In this document: one piece after another, positions 1-9,066 of the stretch
How positions within the stretch are numbered: position 1 is the stretch's first letter
How the letters are laid out: every line of letters begins with the position of its first letter
Source: Sinorhizobium psoraleae
GTDB lineage: Bacteria > Pseudomonadota > Alphaproteobacteria > Rhizobiales > Rhizobiaceae
Length of the DNA stretch: 64,000 nucleotides
Direction: 5' to 3'
NCBI RefSeq assembly: GCF_013283645.1
Contig: NZ_JABEKV010000001.1
Span: 1,768,246 to 1,832,245, forward strand
Made by a program: the position numbers and the translations under genes
The notes under the pieces: generated by a model
The model's database searches: none
What the model was told of the DNA's origin: nothing
What the model saw: the letters and a program-made list of their open reading frames with translations, nothing else

Positions 1-239
<239 letters not shown>

Positions 240-284
240 GCGGCAGGCGATTTGGAGCACGGTCGCCGGGAGCGTTTCCCGTTC

Positions 285-503
285 CTACCTGCGGAAAATG
301 CCTTTGTAGTATGCGCCGTTTCTCGGCGGCGGCTTGTTCACCCCTTTGGCTCCGGGGTTGAATTTGCCGCTCCGGTGTCCGTCATTGATGCGCGTTGCCG
401 ATATGCCCTTGTAGTAGCTTCCCGCTGCAAATGCAGGAGAGGCGCCGGCGGCGATCGTTGCCGCGAAGAGGGCTGCTAGAGCCAGGTTGGCAGACTTGCT
501 CAT
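285..503 (-). CDS. small secreted basic protein with terminal YYKGI motifs
   Basis: A 72-residue precursor with a convincing Sec signal peptide: Lys3, an Ala/Leu-rich core, and a likely cut after ASPAFA at residue 26. The mature part, about 45 residues, starts and ends with the same motif, GSYYKGI at 28-34 and GAYYKGI at 63-69, joined by a basic Gly/Asn/Pro-rich linker. A GAGGATG ribosome site lies just before the ATG. I do not recognise a family. The paired motif suggests a surface or periplasmic binding peptide, but no function can be assigned. Confidence 0.6.
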   Translation of the reverse strand: MSKSANLALAALFAATIAAGASPAFAAGSYYKGISATRINDGHRSGKFNPGAKGVNKPPPRNGAYYKGIFRR

Positions 504-691
504 TTTTCATCCTCGGTTGACCCGCGCCACTTGCCCGTGCTGTCGTCGAGGCGCGTGGTGTCAGGTTGTGCGGCAAAACGATGGAGCCGCCAGAACCCTC
601 CCGTTACACAGGCTACCCGGAAGTCGTGACGAATGGATGTAATGCCCGCGACGGCCTCCCCTCGCATCGGCACCGCCATGTCCGATCCGTC

Positions 692-1483
692 TCACTTCAA
701 CGCCTTCTCCAATGCCTCGCGGTTGCGGATGAGCCAGGCGACGCTGCGTGTCTGCCAGGCGATGCCCCAGACGCGCGGGGCGATTTCGGTTTCGGGCGTG
801 ATCTGCTGTTCAATCACCTCGTTCGCAGCGCTGTCGGCTGCGAACGCGATGATCCTGTAGCCGAGCCGGTGGCGCTCGCCGGCTGGTAGTGCGTAGCCGT
901 CAGCGAAGATGCGCACCTGGCGCATGCGGCGCTTGGCATCGGGCAGGCCGTTCATCTCCGCGACGTCGTCGTCATAGAGTTGGGCGTTGTTCCAGGCGGC
1001 CATGGCGATCTCGGTCAGCCGGTCGACGGGACCGGCCGCCTCCCAGTCGATCAGCGCGACCGGCTTGCCGTTTCGCGAAACCACGTTCCAGGGGGCGGCA
1101 TCGCAGTGCCCGACGATGTCCTGCGTGCCGACGTTCCGGCCAAACCAGGGGCGCCAGAGCGCATCTGCCGGAGGCCGAAAGGAGGCGGTCGCATCGTGCA
1201 GCCGACGCATGAGGCCGCCCAGCGCGTGAATAGCCTCGTCCGACCAGGGGGCCGGATTGATGACATCGCCTTCGATAAAGGTGAGGACTTCGCGGCCCTG
1301 CTCGTCAAAGCCGTCTCCGACGACGCGCGGCGCGCCGGCGAAGCCGGCATCCTCAAGATGGCGCAGCAGGGAATGGACCGAAGGAGCCCATGGGCCCGTC
1401 TCGCGGATGACGACCCCGCCTCGTCGGCTGACAACATTTCTCTCGCCGCCGGCGAGCGGCGTGGCATCGGCTTCCTTGGTCAT
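692..1483 (-). CDS. aminoglycoside phosphotransferase-family protein
   Basis: A 263-residue protein with the APH/choline-kinase fold. The catalytic loop reads HCDAAPWN (residues 126-133, the H-x-D-x-x-x-x-N Brenner motif) and the metal-binding IDWE follows at 145-148 in place of DFG. The N-terminal lobe carries a GGERNVVSRRGGVVIRE nucleotide-binding hairpin. The upstream frame extends to a TTG at 1534, but the ATG at 1483 starts just before the conserved lobe and is preferred. The family phosphorylates hydroxyls of antibiotics, sugars or amino alcohols; the substrate here is unknown and resistance should not be assumed. Confidence 0.75.
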   Translation of the reverse strand: MTKEADATPLAGGERNVVSRRGGVVIRETGPWAPSVHSLLRHLEDAGFAGAPRVVGDGFDEQGREVLTFIEGDVINPAPWSDEAIHALGGLMRRLHDATASFRPPADALWRPWFGRNVGTQDIVGHCDAAPWNVVSRNGKPVALIDWEAAGPVDRLTEIAMAAWNNAQLYDDDVAEMNGLPDAKRRMRQVRIFADGYALPAGERHRLGYRIIAFAADSAANEVIEQQITPETEIAPRVWGIAWQTRSVAWLIRNREALEKALK

Positions 1484-1570
1484 CCCGCGGATGATAGCAG
1501 CCGTGCGGGTGAGGGGAAGGGCGGTTTCCGCCAATTCCCGTTGCGGCGGCGTGGAGACGCGATCGTCCGC

Positions 1571-2081
1571 TCAGCTCTCCCGCGCGAGTGACCAGATCCA
1601 GCCGGCGAAGGTGGCGACGAGGAAGGGATAGGCGAAGAAGGGGAGCGGCGAGGCGGTGGGCAGCACCTGTTCACCCGCGAAAATCCGTGCGGCGGTCACC
1701 AGGAAAAGGACGGCAGCGACGATGCCGAAGGCGCGGACCCATGTCGGGAAGTGCCTTGGTGACGAGGAGCGCGGTCGCCCAGAGGGCGATGCCGGCGCCG
1801 AAGGAGGGGACGCTGGCGCTCGGGCCTGCCGCCGTTCCGGACATGATGACGCCCTCGGCGATGGCAAAGACGAGAAAGCCGGCGGCGACGATCTCGCTTC
1901 CCATCCTGTGGAATTTCAAGGTGAGCAGGGCGGAGGCCATCACCAGCCCGCTGCCGTCGATCGCCCAGGCGAGCGCCTGCAGGTTCGGATCGCTTGTCAT
2001 CGTGCCGGCCATGCCGAACACGCCGCCGAGCGCCAGGCCGATGGTCGCAAGCGCGTTTACCGGGTCCTTCAGGCCTGCCAT
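1571..2081 (-). pseudogene. membrane protein broken by a +1 frameshift
   Basis: Reading from the ATG at 2081 gives a hydrophobic protein with about three membrane spans (ALATIGLALGGVFGMAG, GLVMASALLTLKF, AAGFLVFAIAEGVIMSG and following) that loses sense after LLVTKALPDMG near 1755. In the next frame the expected continuation HFPTWVRAFGIVAAVLFLVT runs through two more membrane segments to a TGA at 1571. One extra base around 1753-1757 explains this. The intact product would be about 170 residues, an integral membrane protein of unknown function. It could be a real mutation or a sequencing error; re-reading this spot would decide. Confidence 0.6.
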
Positions 2082-2176
2082 GCTCTAAACCCCGAGCAGC
2101 GGTTTGTTCCAGGTGGAGAATAGGCACAAAGCGTAAATGGATGTCAGCCGCCACCCCGGCTGGAACCTCCCTTGCG

Positions 2177-2348
2177 GGTTTGATAAGACGCGCGGCACCG
2201 TGGGAGGCGCGGCCTGGCGAAAAGGTGTTGCGGGCAGCGGCCAGTGCCATGTGGCGCAGGCCGCTTCCCGTGCACCCTTCCAGAAATGATCCAACTGTTC
2301 GGAACGATGCAATTCCGGAGGAAAACGGTTGCACGCCTTGGAATTGCG
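2177..2348. repeat. intergenic repeat remnants (families B and C)
   Basis: The 267-bp gap 2082-2348 has no supportable gene. It holds a half copy of the family B stem (GATAAGACGCGCGGCACCG around 2180-2198) and, from about 2284, a family C copy of the form AAATGATCCAACTG, then CGGAACGATGCAATTCCGG and a run ending GGAATTGCGCTAG that abuts the end of the next gene. Similar sequences recur across the window. Confidence 0.5.
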
Positions 2349-3101
2349 CTAGGCGACCGACAGCCCGCCGTCGACGCTCAGGATCTGGCCGGTTGCCCAG
2401 GCCGTGCCCGGATCGGCGAACATGGCGATCCAGCGGGCAATGTCGTCCGGTTCGCCGCGTCTCTTCAGCGGGATCATGTCTTGCTCGTGCGACTTGACCT
2501 CGGCCGCCTGTTCTGCGGAAAGGCCCATCATGCCCGTGAGTGCGCCGGATTCGGTGGGGCCGGCGGAGATCGCGTTGACGCGGATGCCGTCCGGGGCGAG
2601 CTCAAGTGCCCAGCAGCGCGTGAGGTGCTCCAGCGCTGCCTTGCTGGCGGCATAGTGGGAAAGACCGGCCGCGGCCTTGTGGCCGTAGGTGCTGGAGATG
2701 TTGATAATCGCGCCTTTGCTCGCCCGGAGGAAGGGAAGGGCGGCAGCGGCAAGCAGGCTCGGGCCGGTGACGTTGACGGCGAATATCGCAGCGATGCGTT
2801 CCGCCGTTGCGTCGGAAAGGGGCATGATCGCGCCGGCGCCGGCATTGTTGACGAGCAGGTCGAGGCCGCCCCAGCGATCGGCCGCCGCGGCAATGGTGCG
2901 CGCCGCGTCATCGGCGTTGGCGACATCCGCGACGATGCCGCCGATGTTTTCGGACAAAGCGCAGACCGCGTCGATCGCGGACTGTCTTCTCCCGGTGATC
3001 AGAACTTTTGCGCCACGTCTCGCGAGTGAAAGCGCAGCAGCGCGGCCGATGCCGGAGCTTCCGCCGGTGACGATGGCGACCTTGTCTTGAAGTGAATCCA
3101 T
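2349..3101 (-). CDS. SDR-family oxidoreductase
   Basis: A classical short-chain dehydrogenase/reductase of 250 residues. It has the cofactor motif TGGSSGIG at 12-19, NNAG at 85-88, catalytic Ser136/137 and the Y-x-x-x-K pair Tyr150/Lys154 (HYAASKAA). GRR after strand 2 (37-39) suggests NADP(H) preference. The C-terminus IARWIAMFADPGTAWATGQIL..DGG is typical. The longer upstream reading is low-complexity Arg/Ser; MDSLQDK at 3101 is the natural start. It is the last gene of a same-strand set with a cupin and an NmrA-like reductase (gaps of 95 and 82 bp). The substrate cannot be read from sequence. Confidence 0.88.
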   Translation of the reverse strand: MDSLQDKVAIVTGGSSGIGRAAALSLARRGAKVLITGRRQSAIDAVCALSENIGGIVADVANADDAARTIAAAADRWGGLDLLVNNAGAGAIMPLSDATAERIAAIFAVNVTGPSLLAAAALPFLRASKGAIINISSTYGHKAAAGLSHYAASKAALEHLTRCWALELAPDGIRVNAISAGPTESGALTGMMGLSAEQAAEVKSHEQDMIPLKRRGEPDDIARWIAMFADPGTAWATGQILSVDGGLSVA

Positions 3102-3196
3102 TTTTTCTGTCCTGGTTGAATGTCGACGGGACGCGGCAGTCCCGAAACGGCCGGGAGCCGCCGGGACTGTCGCGCTCGGTGAGCGGCTCCGGCGGC

Positions 3197-3610
3197 TCAC
3201 TCCTTGATGGGCGTGGTGATTTCCTTTTCGTCGGTGTCGACGACAAACACCGCCAGCAGCCGCGCAGGCTCCGTGTCGCTGGCATTCGCGCTTACCTCAT
3301 GATGAGAGCCTGGGTCTTCGTAGAAGTTTTCGCCGACGTGGTAGACCTTTTCCGGCGAGCCGTTGACGCTGCTGCGGATCGCGCCCTCGAGCACCGTCGC
3401 ATAGATGAAGGCGGACTTGGGGTGCGTGTGGGCGGGTGATCCGCCGCCCGGCCCGTATTCGACGAGTACGCCCTTCATGCTCTTGCCAGGGACGTTAGGG
3501 AGCGCGTGGTCGAAGACGACCGTCACCTTGCCCGCGGGCCGGTCGCCTGCCGAAGCCGCGGAGATCGAGAGCGCTGCGAAGGCAGCGGCCGAGAGAAATC
3601 GTTTAAGCAT
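3197..3610 (-). CDS. exported cupin-domain protein
   Basis: 137 residues with a Sec signal peptide (KRFLSAAAFAALSISAASA) and a single cupin fold. Metal-ligand candidates are in HTHPKSAFIY (first cupin motif, H-x-H with a Lys in the usual Glu region) and GSHHEVSAN (second motif). It ends DTDEKEITTPIKE. A closely similar exported cupin lies at 18180-18602 with the shared core PNIPGK...YAPGG..HNHAKSAFIFAYVL, and a more distant one at 51320-51721. Such proteins sit next to reductases in many Rhizobiaceae, perhaps as periplasmic metal-dependent enzymes or small-molecule binders. Function unknown. Confidence 0.8.
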   Translation of the reverse strand: MLKRFLSAAAFAALSISAASAGDRPAGKVTVVFDHALPNVPGKSMKGVLVEYGPGGGSPAHTHPKSAFIYATVLEGAIRSSVNGSPEKVYHVGENFYEDPGSHHEVSANASDTEPARLLAVFVVDTDEKEITTPIKE

Positions 3611-3692
3611 GGCAATTCTCCTTCGAGGGGGGTCTGTCGTGAAGTTCCGGCCCGGTTCGGGGCTATTTTTTCTGATTTACCCATCGCCCGCC

Positions 3693-4445
3693 TCAGCGCG
3701 AGACTTGCTGGCCGAGCCAGTCCTCGAACCGGATCGCGCCCAGGCGCGGGCTCTTGCCGGGGGTCAGCGATTGATCGTCGAGAACGGAGCCGAAGTAGCG
3801 CGCGTGGACGTCCGGCGCGACCTTGCGCGTGTCCCGCGTTGCGCTGAGGAAGCGCCTGACCACTTCGTCGAGCGGCATGGCCTCGGGACCGGCAACTTCG
3901 ACCGTGCCGTTGACGGGCGGCGCGACCGTGACATCGGCAAGCGCTGCCACCACGTCGTCGGACGCGATCGGCTGAAACAGCGCCGGCGACAGGCGGATTT
4001 CCTCGCCGACCGTGCCCGATTGGGCAATGCCGCCGACGAACTCGAAGAACTGCGTGGCACGCAGGATGGTGTAGGGAATGCAGGATGCCTTGATGAGATT
4101 TTCCTGCGCGACCTTCGCCCGGAAATAGCCGTTGTCGGGAAGCCGTTCGCTGCCGACGACCGACAGGGCAACGTGGTGACGGACGCCGGCGGCGGCTTCC
4201 GCAGCCAGGAGGTTCCGGCCCGACGTCTCGAAAAACTCAAGCACAGCCTTGTCTTCCCACACCGGTGCATTCGCCACGTCGACGACGATATCGGCGCCGT
4301 CGAGCGCTTCGGCCAATCCCTCGCGGGTGATGGTGTTCACGCCCGTGGTGGGTGCGGCTGCGAGCAGGTCGTGGCCGCGCTCGCGAAGGTTCTTCACAAG
4401 TTTCGATCCGATGAGGCCGGTGCCTCCGATGACGACGATCTTCAT
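3693..4445 (-). CDS. NmrA/SDR-like NAD(P)-binding protein
   Basis: 250 residues beginning MKIVVIGGTGLIGSKLVKNL, an atypical-SDR Rossmann motif G-G-T-G-x-I-G. The catalytic Tyr-x-x-x-Lys of classical SDRs is not evident; the body (VVDVANAPVWEDKAVLEFFETS...) matches the NmrA-like/SDR family a5 group that acts on or senses NAD(P). The ATG at 4445 is preceded by a GGGAGAG ribosome site; the longer frame to 4595 has no conserved content. It appears to be the first gene of a three-gene set (this gene, cupin, SDR). It faces the winged-helix regulator at 5045 across a repeat-filled gap. Confidence 0.82.
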   Translation of the reverse strand: MKIVVIGGTGLIGSKLVKNLRERGHDLLAAAPTTGVNTITREGLAEALDGADIVVDVANAPVWEDKAVLEFFETSGRNLLAAEAAAGVRHHVALSVVGSERLPDNGYFRAKVAQENLIKASCIPYTILRATQFFEFVGGIAQSGTVGEEIRLSPALFQPIASDDVVAALADVTVAPPVNGTVEVAGPEAMPLDEVVRRFLSATRDTRKVAPDVHARYFGSVLDDQSLTPGKSPRLGAIRFEDWLGQQVSR

Positions 4446-4653
4446 GGCTTCTCTCCCTTTCTCCCGACCGCAACCATTGCCGTCGATGTGCATGGAGAGT
4501 GCCTGCGCGTGTCGGGGAAGTCCTTGCGGCGGGCTTGAATTGAGCTTGAGGGAAGCTTGGTTATTCGTCCAAGGGTGCTTGCTGGCTGGGCACATTGCAC
4601 GACAGCAGCGTACTGCTCCTCGTCACTTGCGTACGGCTAGGTTCTCCTCCCAA

Positions 4654-4832
4654 CCTCATTCCTGTGCTTGTCACAGGAAACCAGCCACGGTGCGTCCGCG
4701 CCGTGAATGACTCCGTCTCGCGGCAATACAGATGCTGTCACAGTTGTAGTTTCGCTTCAGTTGCACGTACGATTCTCCCGCGCCCAAGGACTTGGGCGCG
4801 CTGGATTCCTGTGACGAGCACAGGAATGAGGG
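4654..4832. repeat. family A mosaic palindromic repeat, copy 1
   Basis: Bounded by CTCATTCCTGTGCTTGTCAC at the left and its inverted partner (TTCCTGTGACGAGCACAGGA then ATGAG) at the right, so the ends form a long inverted repeat. Inside lie two further palindromic modules: GCGTCCGCGCCGTGAATGA and GCGCCCAAGGACTTGGGCGC. Other copies are at 17450, 25997, 35771, 35955 and 38180. The whole gap 4446-5044 contains only this and a family C piece at about 4950-4993. Confidence 0.8.
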
Positions 4833-5044
4833 AGGATGGGGACGGCCGTGCGTTACGGCTCAGCTAATTTGATGAGGACGAAAAAGCATCTGCCGAACCC
4901 AATTACGTGCTGTCGCTCGATGGGCATCGGATGCTCTTGCCTTTGAAGCCGCGACTGAAACCGCTACACACTTTTCCTGGAGTCGCCCTAAGCATGCCTT
5001 GCCGTGCTATCAAGGGGCGGAAGCATTCGTCAGGGGATAGCGAC

Positions 5045-6631
5045 GTGCCGTTCGTGTTTGGAGACTACGTGCTCGATCCGGAGCGCCGGGAATTGACTCT
5101 GCGCGGGCAAGTCGTGGCCGTTGGGCCGCAGGTCTTCGACCTGTTGCTGCATCTCGTCAGGAATCGCGACCGCGTCGTCAGCAAGGACGACCTGCTCCAG
5201 GCGGTTTGGGGTGGCCGGATCGTCTCGGAATCGACGATCACCAGCCACATCAACGCGGTTCGCAAGGCAATCGGCGACAGCGGCGAAGAGCAGCGGCTCG
5301 TCCGGACGGTCGCCCGCAAGGGCTTCCGCTTTGTCGGCGAGATCAGGGGAGAAGAGATCGGGGAAACGCGACAGCTCGTTGTTGAACAGGCGGCGCCGGA
5401 ACGGAAGGAACCGTCGCCGGCCGCCCTCGTCCTTCCGGAGAAGCCCTCCATTACGGTCTTGCCGTTCCTCAATCTCAGCGGCGATCAGGAGCAGGACTAT
5501 TTCGCCGACGGCGTGGTGGAGGACATCATCGCGGCCCTGTCGCGCATCCGCTGGCTGTTCGTCATCGCCCGCAATTCGAGCTTCACATACAAGGGCCGTG
5601 CGGTGGATGTGAAGGAAGTCGGCCGGGAGCTTGGCGTGCGCTACGTGCTGGAAGGCAGCGTGCGCAAGTCCGGCAACAAGCTGCGCATCACCGGACAGCT
5701 CATCGACGCCACGACCGGGACGCATCTCTGGGCAGAGCGCTTCGAAGGCACGCTCGACGACATCTTCGAACTGCAGGACCAGATGGCCGAAAGTGTTGTC
5801 GGTGCGATCGCGCCACAGCTCGAACAGGCGGAGATCGAACGCGCCAAGCGCAAGCCGACGGAAAACCTCGACGCCTACGACTATTACCTGCGCGGCATGG
5901 CGAAGCTGCACAGCGGAACCCGCGAAGCGATCGAGGCGGCGCTGCCCCTGTTCTACACGGCGACCGAACTCGATCCGGAATTCGCTTCGGCCTATGCCGC
6001 GGCGGCCTGGTGCCATTTCTGGCGTAAGGTGAATGGTTGGACAACCGACCGGGCCCGGGAGATCGCCGAGGGCGCGCGCCTTGCTCGGCTGGCGGTGGAA
6101 CTTGGCCGGGACGATGCGGTGGCGCTGACAAGAGGCGGGCACGCGCTCGGCCATCTCGCGGGCGACCTCGACGGTGGCATCGCGCTCATCGACCGGGCAC
6201 GGCTGCTCAATCCCAACCTCGCTCCCGCCTGGTTCCTCGGCGGCTTCCTGCGCGTTTTCCGTGGTGAAACGGAGAGCGCGATAGAGAATTTCGCCCATGC
6301 CGTTCGCCTGAGCCCGCTGGACCCGGAGATTTTCCGGATGCAGGCCGGGACGGCGCTCGCGCACTTCTTCGCCGGGCGCTTCGATTCCGCATCGGCCTGG
6401 GCCGAGAAGGCGCTGGGGAACCTCCCCAGCCTGCTGATCGCGGTCGCCGTGGTGGCGGCGAGCCACGCGCTTGCCGGGCGCAGCGACGAAGCCCGGCAGG
6501 CTATGCAGCGCCTGCGCGCGCTCGACCCGTCGCTCCGCGTCTCCAATCTCAAGGACTGGCTGCCGATCCATCGCCCGGAAGATCTCGCGCGCTTCGCGGA
6601 CGGCCTGCGACTGGCCGGGCTGCCGGAGTGA
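5045..6631 (+). CDS. winged-helix regulator with TolB-like and TPR domains
   Basis: About 528 residues. Residues 1-105 form an OmpR/CadC-type winged helix (FGDYVLDPERRELTLRG..., SESTITSHINAVRKAIGD, TVARKGFRFVGE). Residues 130-270 form the TolB-like module (VLPFLNLSGDQEQDYFADG, YVLEGSVRKSGNKLRITGQL, LIDATTGTHLWAERFEG), and the rest is TPR-like helices (about 290-520). No membrane segment is evident. The GTG at 5045 follows AGGGGATAG and starts exactly at the domain; upstream ATGs at 4994 and 4907 would translate repeat DNA. The TolB-like part is strikingly close to that of the cyclase at 54238-56031. Likely a transcription factor; the signal is unknown. Confidence 0.82.
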   Translation: MPFVFGDYVLDPERRELTLRGQVVAVGPQVFDLLLHLVRNRDRVVSKDDLLQAVWGGRIVSESTITSHINAVRKAIGDSGEEQRLVRTVARKGFRFVGEIRGEEIGETRQLVVEQAAPERKEPSPAALVLPEKPSITVLPFLNLSGDQEQDYFADGVVEDIIAALSRIRWLFVIARNSSFTYKGRAVDVKEVGRELGVRYVLEGSVRKSGNKLRITGQLIDATTGTHLWAERFEGTLDDIFELQDQMAESVVGAIAPQLEQAEIERAKRKPTENLDAYDYYLRGMAKLHSGTREAIEAALPLFYTATELDPEFASAYAAAAWCHFWRKVNGWTTDRAREIAEGARLARLAVELGRDDAVALTRGGHALGHLAGDLDGGIALIDRARLLNPNLAPAWFLGGFLRVFRGETESAIENFAHAVRLSPLDPEIFRMQAGTALAHFFAGRFDSASAWAEKALGNLPSLLIAVAVVAASHALAGRSDEARQAMQRLRALDPSLRVSNLKDWLPIHRPEDLARFADGLRLAGLPE

Positions 6632-6683
6632 ACGCGCCGCGGGTTTCGCTCTTCTGGACCGTGATCGCCGAAATGCCTCCGAT

Positions 6684-7493
6684 CTACCGATTCAGTTCCG
6701 GAAACACCCGCTCGATGAAGTTCGGATTGAGCTTCTCGCCGAACAGGCAATCGACCGGGGGTGTGGCAGCGGCTCGCCGCAGCCTCCAGGCAGGCGTGCG
6801 GCCGCTTACCTCCAGAAGCAGCTTCTGGCGAACGGCGATGGCAAAGTCCTCCGCCTCGTGTACGGGAATCATGAAGGAGCCCGGGCCGCCGATGACGCAT
6901 TCCGAATAGTACTGATCAAGCGGAACGCCCGAATTGGAGGGCCTGATGAGGATCGCCAATCCGTTGATGACGATCCCGCGCTCCAGGGCGGCAGCACGGG
7001 CGGGCGCGACCGGCGGTCCGACGTTGTTATGGCCGTCGCCGGAAAGATCAAGGACGCGGCGCACACCGGAGTAGGCATTGGACTCGATCAGGTTCGTCCC
7101 GAACAGGATCGCGTTGGAGATCGAGGTGCCGCGCCGGGTGCCGACCGGACGGGCTTCGAGCCGGGCGGCGAAGGCTTCGGCGTCCTCGGCGTCGTCGATC
7201 ACCTGCCAGGCCAGCACCGACGCTTCGTTCACCAGTCCCGCCCATTCAAAATAACCGATGGCAATACGCCCGAGGTAACCGCCCTTGATGGCATTGATGA
7301 AGTCCGGGTGTCTGAGTGCCTCCAGATAGCCGAGGCGCTGCACACGCGCCTCCTCCATGTCCATCGAGCCCGACATGTCGACCGCAAGCACGAGTTCCAG
7401 GTCGACATCCGAAGACGCCGCATCCGGAGGTGCGGCCGCCGCCTGCATCGGGATTCCAGTGAGAAACAGGATCAACGCCAACACGCGCAACAT
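6684..7493 (-). CDS. exported DUF1194 protein (von Willebrand A-like)
   Basis: 269 residues with a Sec signal peptide (residues 1-21) followed by a von Willebrand A-type fold. The metal-ion-dependent adhesion site is intact: DMSGSMD with Asp39, Ser41 and Ser43. Further matches to DUF1194 are GYLGRIAIGYFEWAG, RRGTSISNAI (the second MIDAS Thr/Ser) and RVLDLSGDGHNN. The C-terminal tail PDCLFGEKLNPNFIERVFPE type is usual. Predicted periplasmic or surface protein that binds a divalent metal and a partner protein. The gene is convergent with the regulator upstream, so no operon partner is suggested. Confidence 0.85.
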   Translation of the reverse strand: MLRVLALILFLTGIPMQAAAAPPDAASSDVDLELVLAVDMSGSMDMEEARVQRLGYLEALRHPDFINAIKGGYLGRIAIGYFEWAGLVNEASVLAWQVIDDAEDAEAFAARLEARPVGTRRGTSISNAILFGTNLIESNAYSGVRRVLDLSGDGHNNVGPPVAPARAAALERGIVINGLAILIRPSNSGVPLDQYYSECVIGGPGSFMIPVHEAEDFAIAVRQKLLLEVSGRTPAWRLRRAAATPPVDCLFGEKLNPNFIERVFPELNR

Positions 7494-7515
7494 CGCATCA
7501 GCCCCCTCATCATGT

Positions 7516-7573
7516 CCTACAGCGCCGCGTCTTATCCGACGCGCGGCTACGATTTAAGGAAACATGCAGTAGC
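7516..7573 (+). repeat. family B repeat, short copy
   Basis: CTACAGCGCCGCGTC then a GACGCGCGGC arm, followed directly by the GGCTACGATTTAAGGAAACA and TGCAGTAGC tail that ends longer family B copies. The middle section found in the copies at 28375 and 54082 (GCTGTAGCACTTTGAATTGC) is missing, so this is an internally deleted copy. Confidence 0.6.
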
Positions 7574-7690
7574 AAGAGAGTACCACAGGATCACCGGGTC
7601 GCGTTAGCCGCCCGCATGGTCCTTGAACGGAAACCACCTGCGATACCGTCCCGGGGAAAGGCGGCAATCAACCCGTCTCAGCGGCCGAAG

Positions 7691-8941
7691 CTATCGTTCC
7701 GTCGCCTGGGAGCCTGATTTCACAATGGTTTTTACCCTCGCCACGGCTTCGAGCGTGCGATGGACCGGGCATTTGCCGGCAATTTCGGCGATCTTGCCGC
7801 GAAGCTCTTCGGAGACCTCGCCATCGACGGAAATGACACGCTCGAAATGGTCGATCCTGGCGCCGCCGCTGCGTTCCGCTTCGGTGCACTCCTCGCAGTC
7901 CCTGGCATGGATCTTGGCATGCGAGACGTCTACGCCGATGCGCCCGAGCGTCAGCTTCTTGTGATCGGCGTAGAGGCGCAGCGTCATCGAGGTGCAGGCG
8001 CCGAGCGCGATCGACAGGAAGTCATAGGGCGAGGGTCCGGAATCGAGCCCGCCCACGTTTTCGGGTTCGTCGGCGAAAAGCCGATGGCCGCCTGCCTGAA
8101 CCGCGTTCTGAAACTTGCCTTCGCCGGTTTCCATCACGCGGACATGTTCGACCGGCTCGGTTCCCTGCGGCGCGTCGGCGGCGAGATAACGCGTCATCCA
8201 TCCCGAAATGACCCGTCCAGCGAAGGCCGCGTCTTCAGGGTCGGTGAGCAGGTGGTCGGCCTTGTCCAGCGAAACGAAGCTCTTGGGATGTTTGGCCGCG
8301 AGGAAGATTTCGTTGGCGTTCTCGATGCCCACCGTCTGGTCCAGCGGCGCGTGAAGGATGAGGAGCGGCTTTTTCAGGCTCGCGACAGCGTGCCTGATGC
8401 GCTGTGCACGCGCGTCCTCGACAAACTGCTTCCTGACAAGGAACTTGCGCCCGGCGAGGTCGACGTCGGCCGCGCCGTTTTTCTCGATCTCCTCGAGGCT
8501 CGTTCCGAAGTTCTTCAGCACATGGCCGACATCGGCCGGCGCGCCGATCGTGGCAACGGCGCGCACTTCCGGAATGTCCTTGGCGACGGCCAGGACCGCT
8601 GCGCCGCCGAGCGAGTGGCCGATCAGCAGCGACGGTGCCTGATAGTGTTGACGGAGATAGTCGGCGGCCGAAAGCAGGTCGGCGATATTGGAGGAGAAAT
8701 TTGTCGAGGCGAATTCGCCCTCGCTCGATCCGAGGCCGGTGAAGTCGAAGCGCAGCACGGCAATCCCCTCGCGCGCAAGCTCCGCCGCGATGCGGCGCGC
8801 CGCCGCCAGATCCTTCGAACAGGTGAAGCAATGGGCAAAAAGCGCGTAGCCGCGCAAAGGCCCGTTGGGCAGGTCGAGGCGGGCGGCGAGCGTTGCACCG
8901 GAATGGCCGGCAAATTGAAGCCGTTGCGTGTTGAAAGTCAT
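7691..8941 (-). CDS. bifunctional alpha/beta hydrolase-OsmC protein
   Basis: 416 residues in two domains. Residues 1-255 are an alpha/beta hydrolase with nucleophile elbow GHSLGG (Ser110), DFTGLGSSEG and a late His in DKADHLLTDPED. Residues 270-410 are an OsmC/Ohr-like domain: GGLDSGPSPYDFLSIALGAC with the first redox Cys in GAC, and KCPVHRTLE with the second. OsmC domains reduce organic hydroperoxides through such a Cys pair. The fused arrangement is a known proteobacterial architecture, suggesting hydrolysis of an ester followed by peroxide reduction. It stands alone, with repeat DNA just upstream. Confidence 0.9.
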   Translation of the reverse strand: MTFNTQRLQFAGHSGATLAARLDLPNGPLRGYALFAHCFTCSKDLAAARRIAAELAREGIAVLRFDFTGLGSSEGEFASTNFSSNIADLLSAADYLRQHYQAPSLLIGHSLGGAAVLAVAKDIPEVRAVATIGAPADVGHVLKNFGTSLEEIEKNGAADVDLAGRKFLVRKQFVEDARAQRIRHAVASLKKPLLILHAPLDQTVGIENANEIFLAAKHPKSFVSLDKADHLLTDPEDAAFAGRVISGWMTRYLAADAPQGTEPVEHVRVMETGEGKFQNAVQAGGHRLFADEPENVGGLDSGPSPYDFLSIALGACTSMTLRLYADHKKLTLGRIGVDVSHAKIHARDCEECTEAERSGGARIDHFERVISVDGEVSEELRGKIAEIAGKCPVHRTLEAVARVKTIVKSGSQATER

Positions 8942-8964
8942 GGTGACGCTCCCTCGCTCAAGAT

Positions 8965-9036
8965 CATTTTTTCATTGAAACGGTGAAATGATCTAACGCC
9001 TTGAAACTACGCAATTTCTGACGGAAAGCCGTTGCT
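8965..9036. repeat. family C repeat
   Basis: TCATTGAAACGGTGAAATGA followed by TCTAACGCCTTGAAACTACG and a GACGGAAAGCCGTTG hairpin-like end. The same string, with small changes, occurs at 26723, 28483 and 33762. Located in the gap before the hydrolase-OsmC gene; it may carry promoter or terminator elements but none is clear. Confidence 0.5.
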
Positions 9037-9066
9037 GTACAGGACCGGCACCGCGGCAGCGTCATC

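Noticed and set aside
5030..6571. 513-codon minus-strand open frame
   Set aside because: Antisense to the winged-helix/TPR regulator; no conserved domains or ribosome site.
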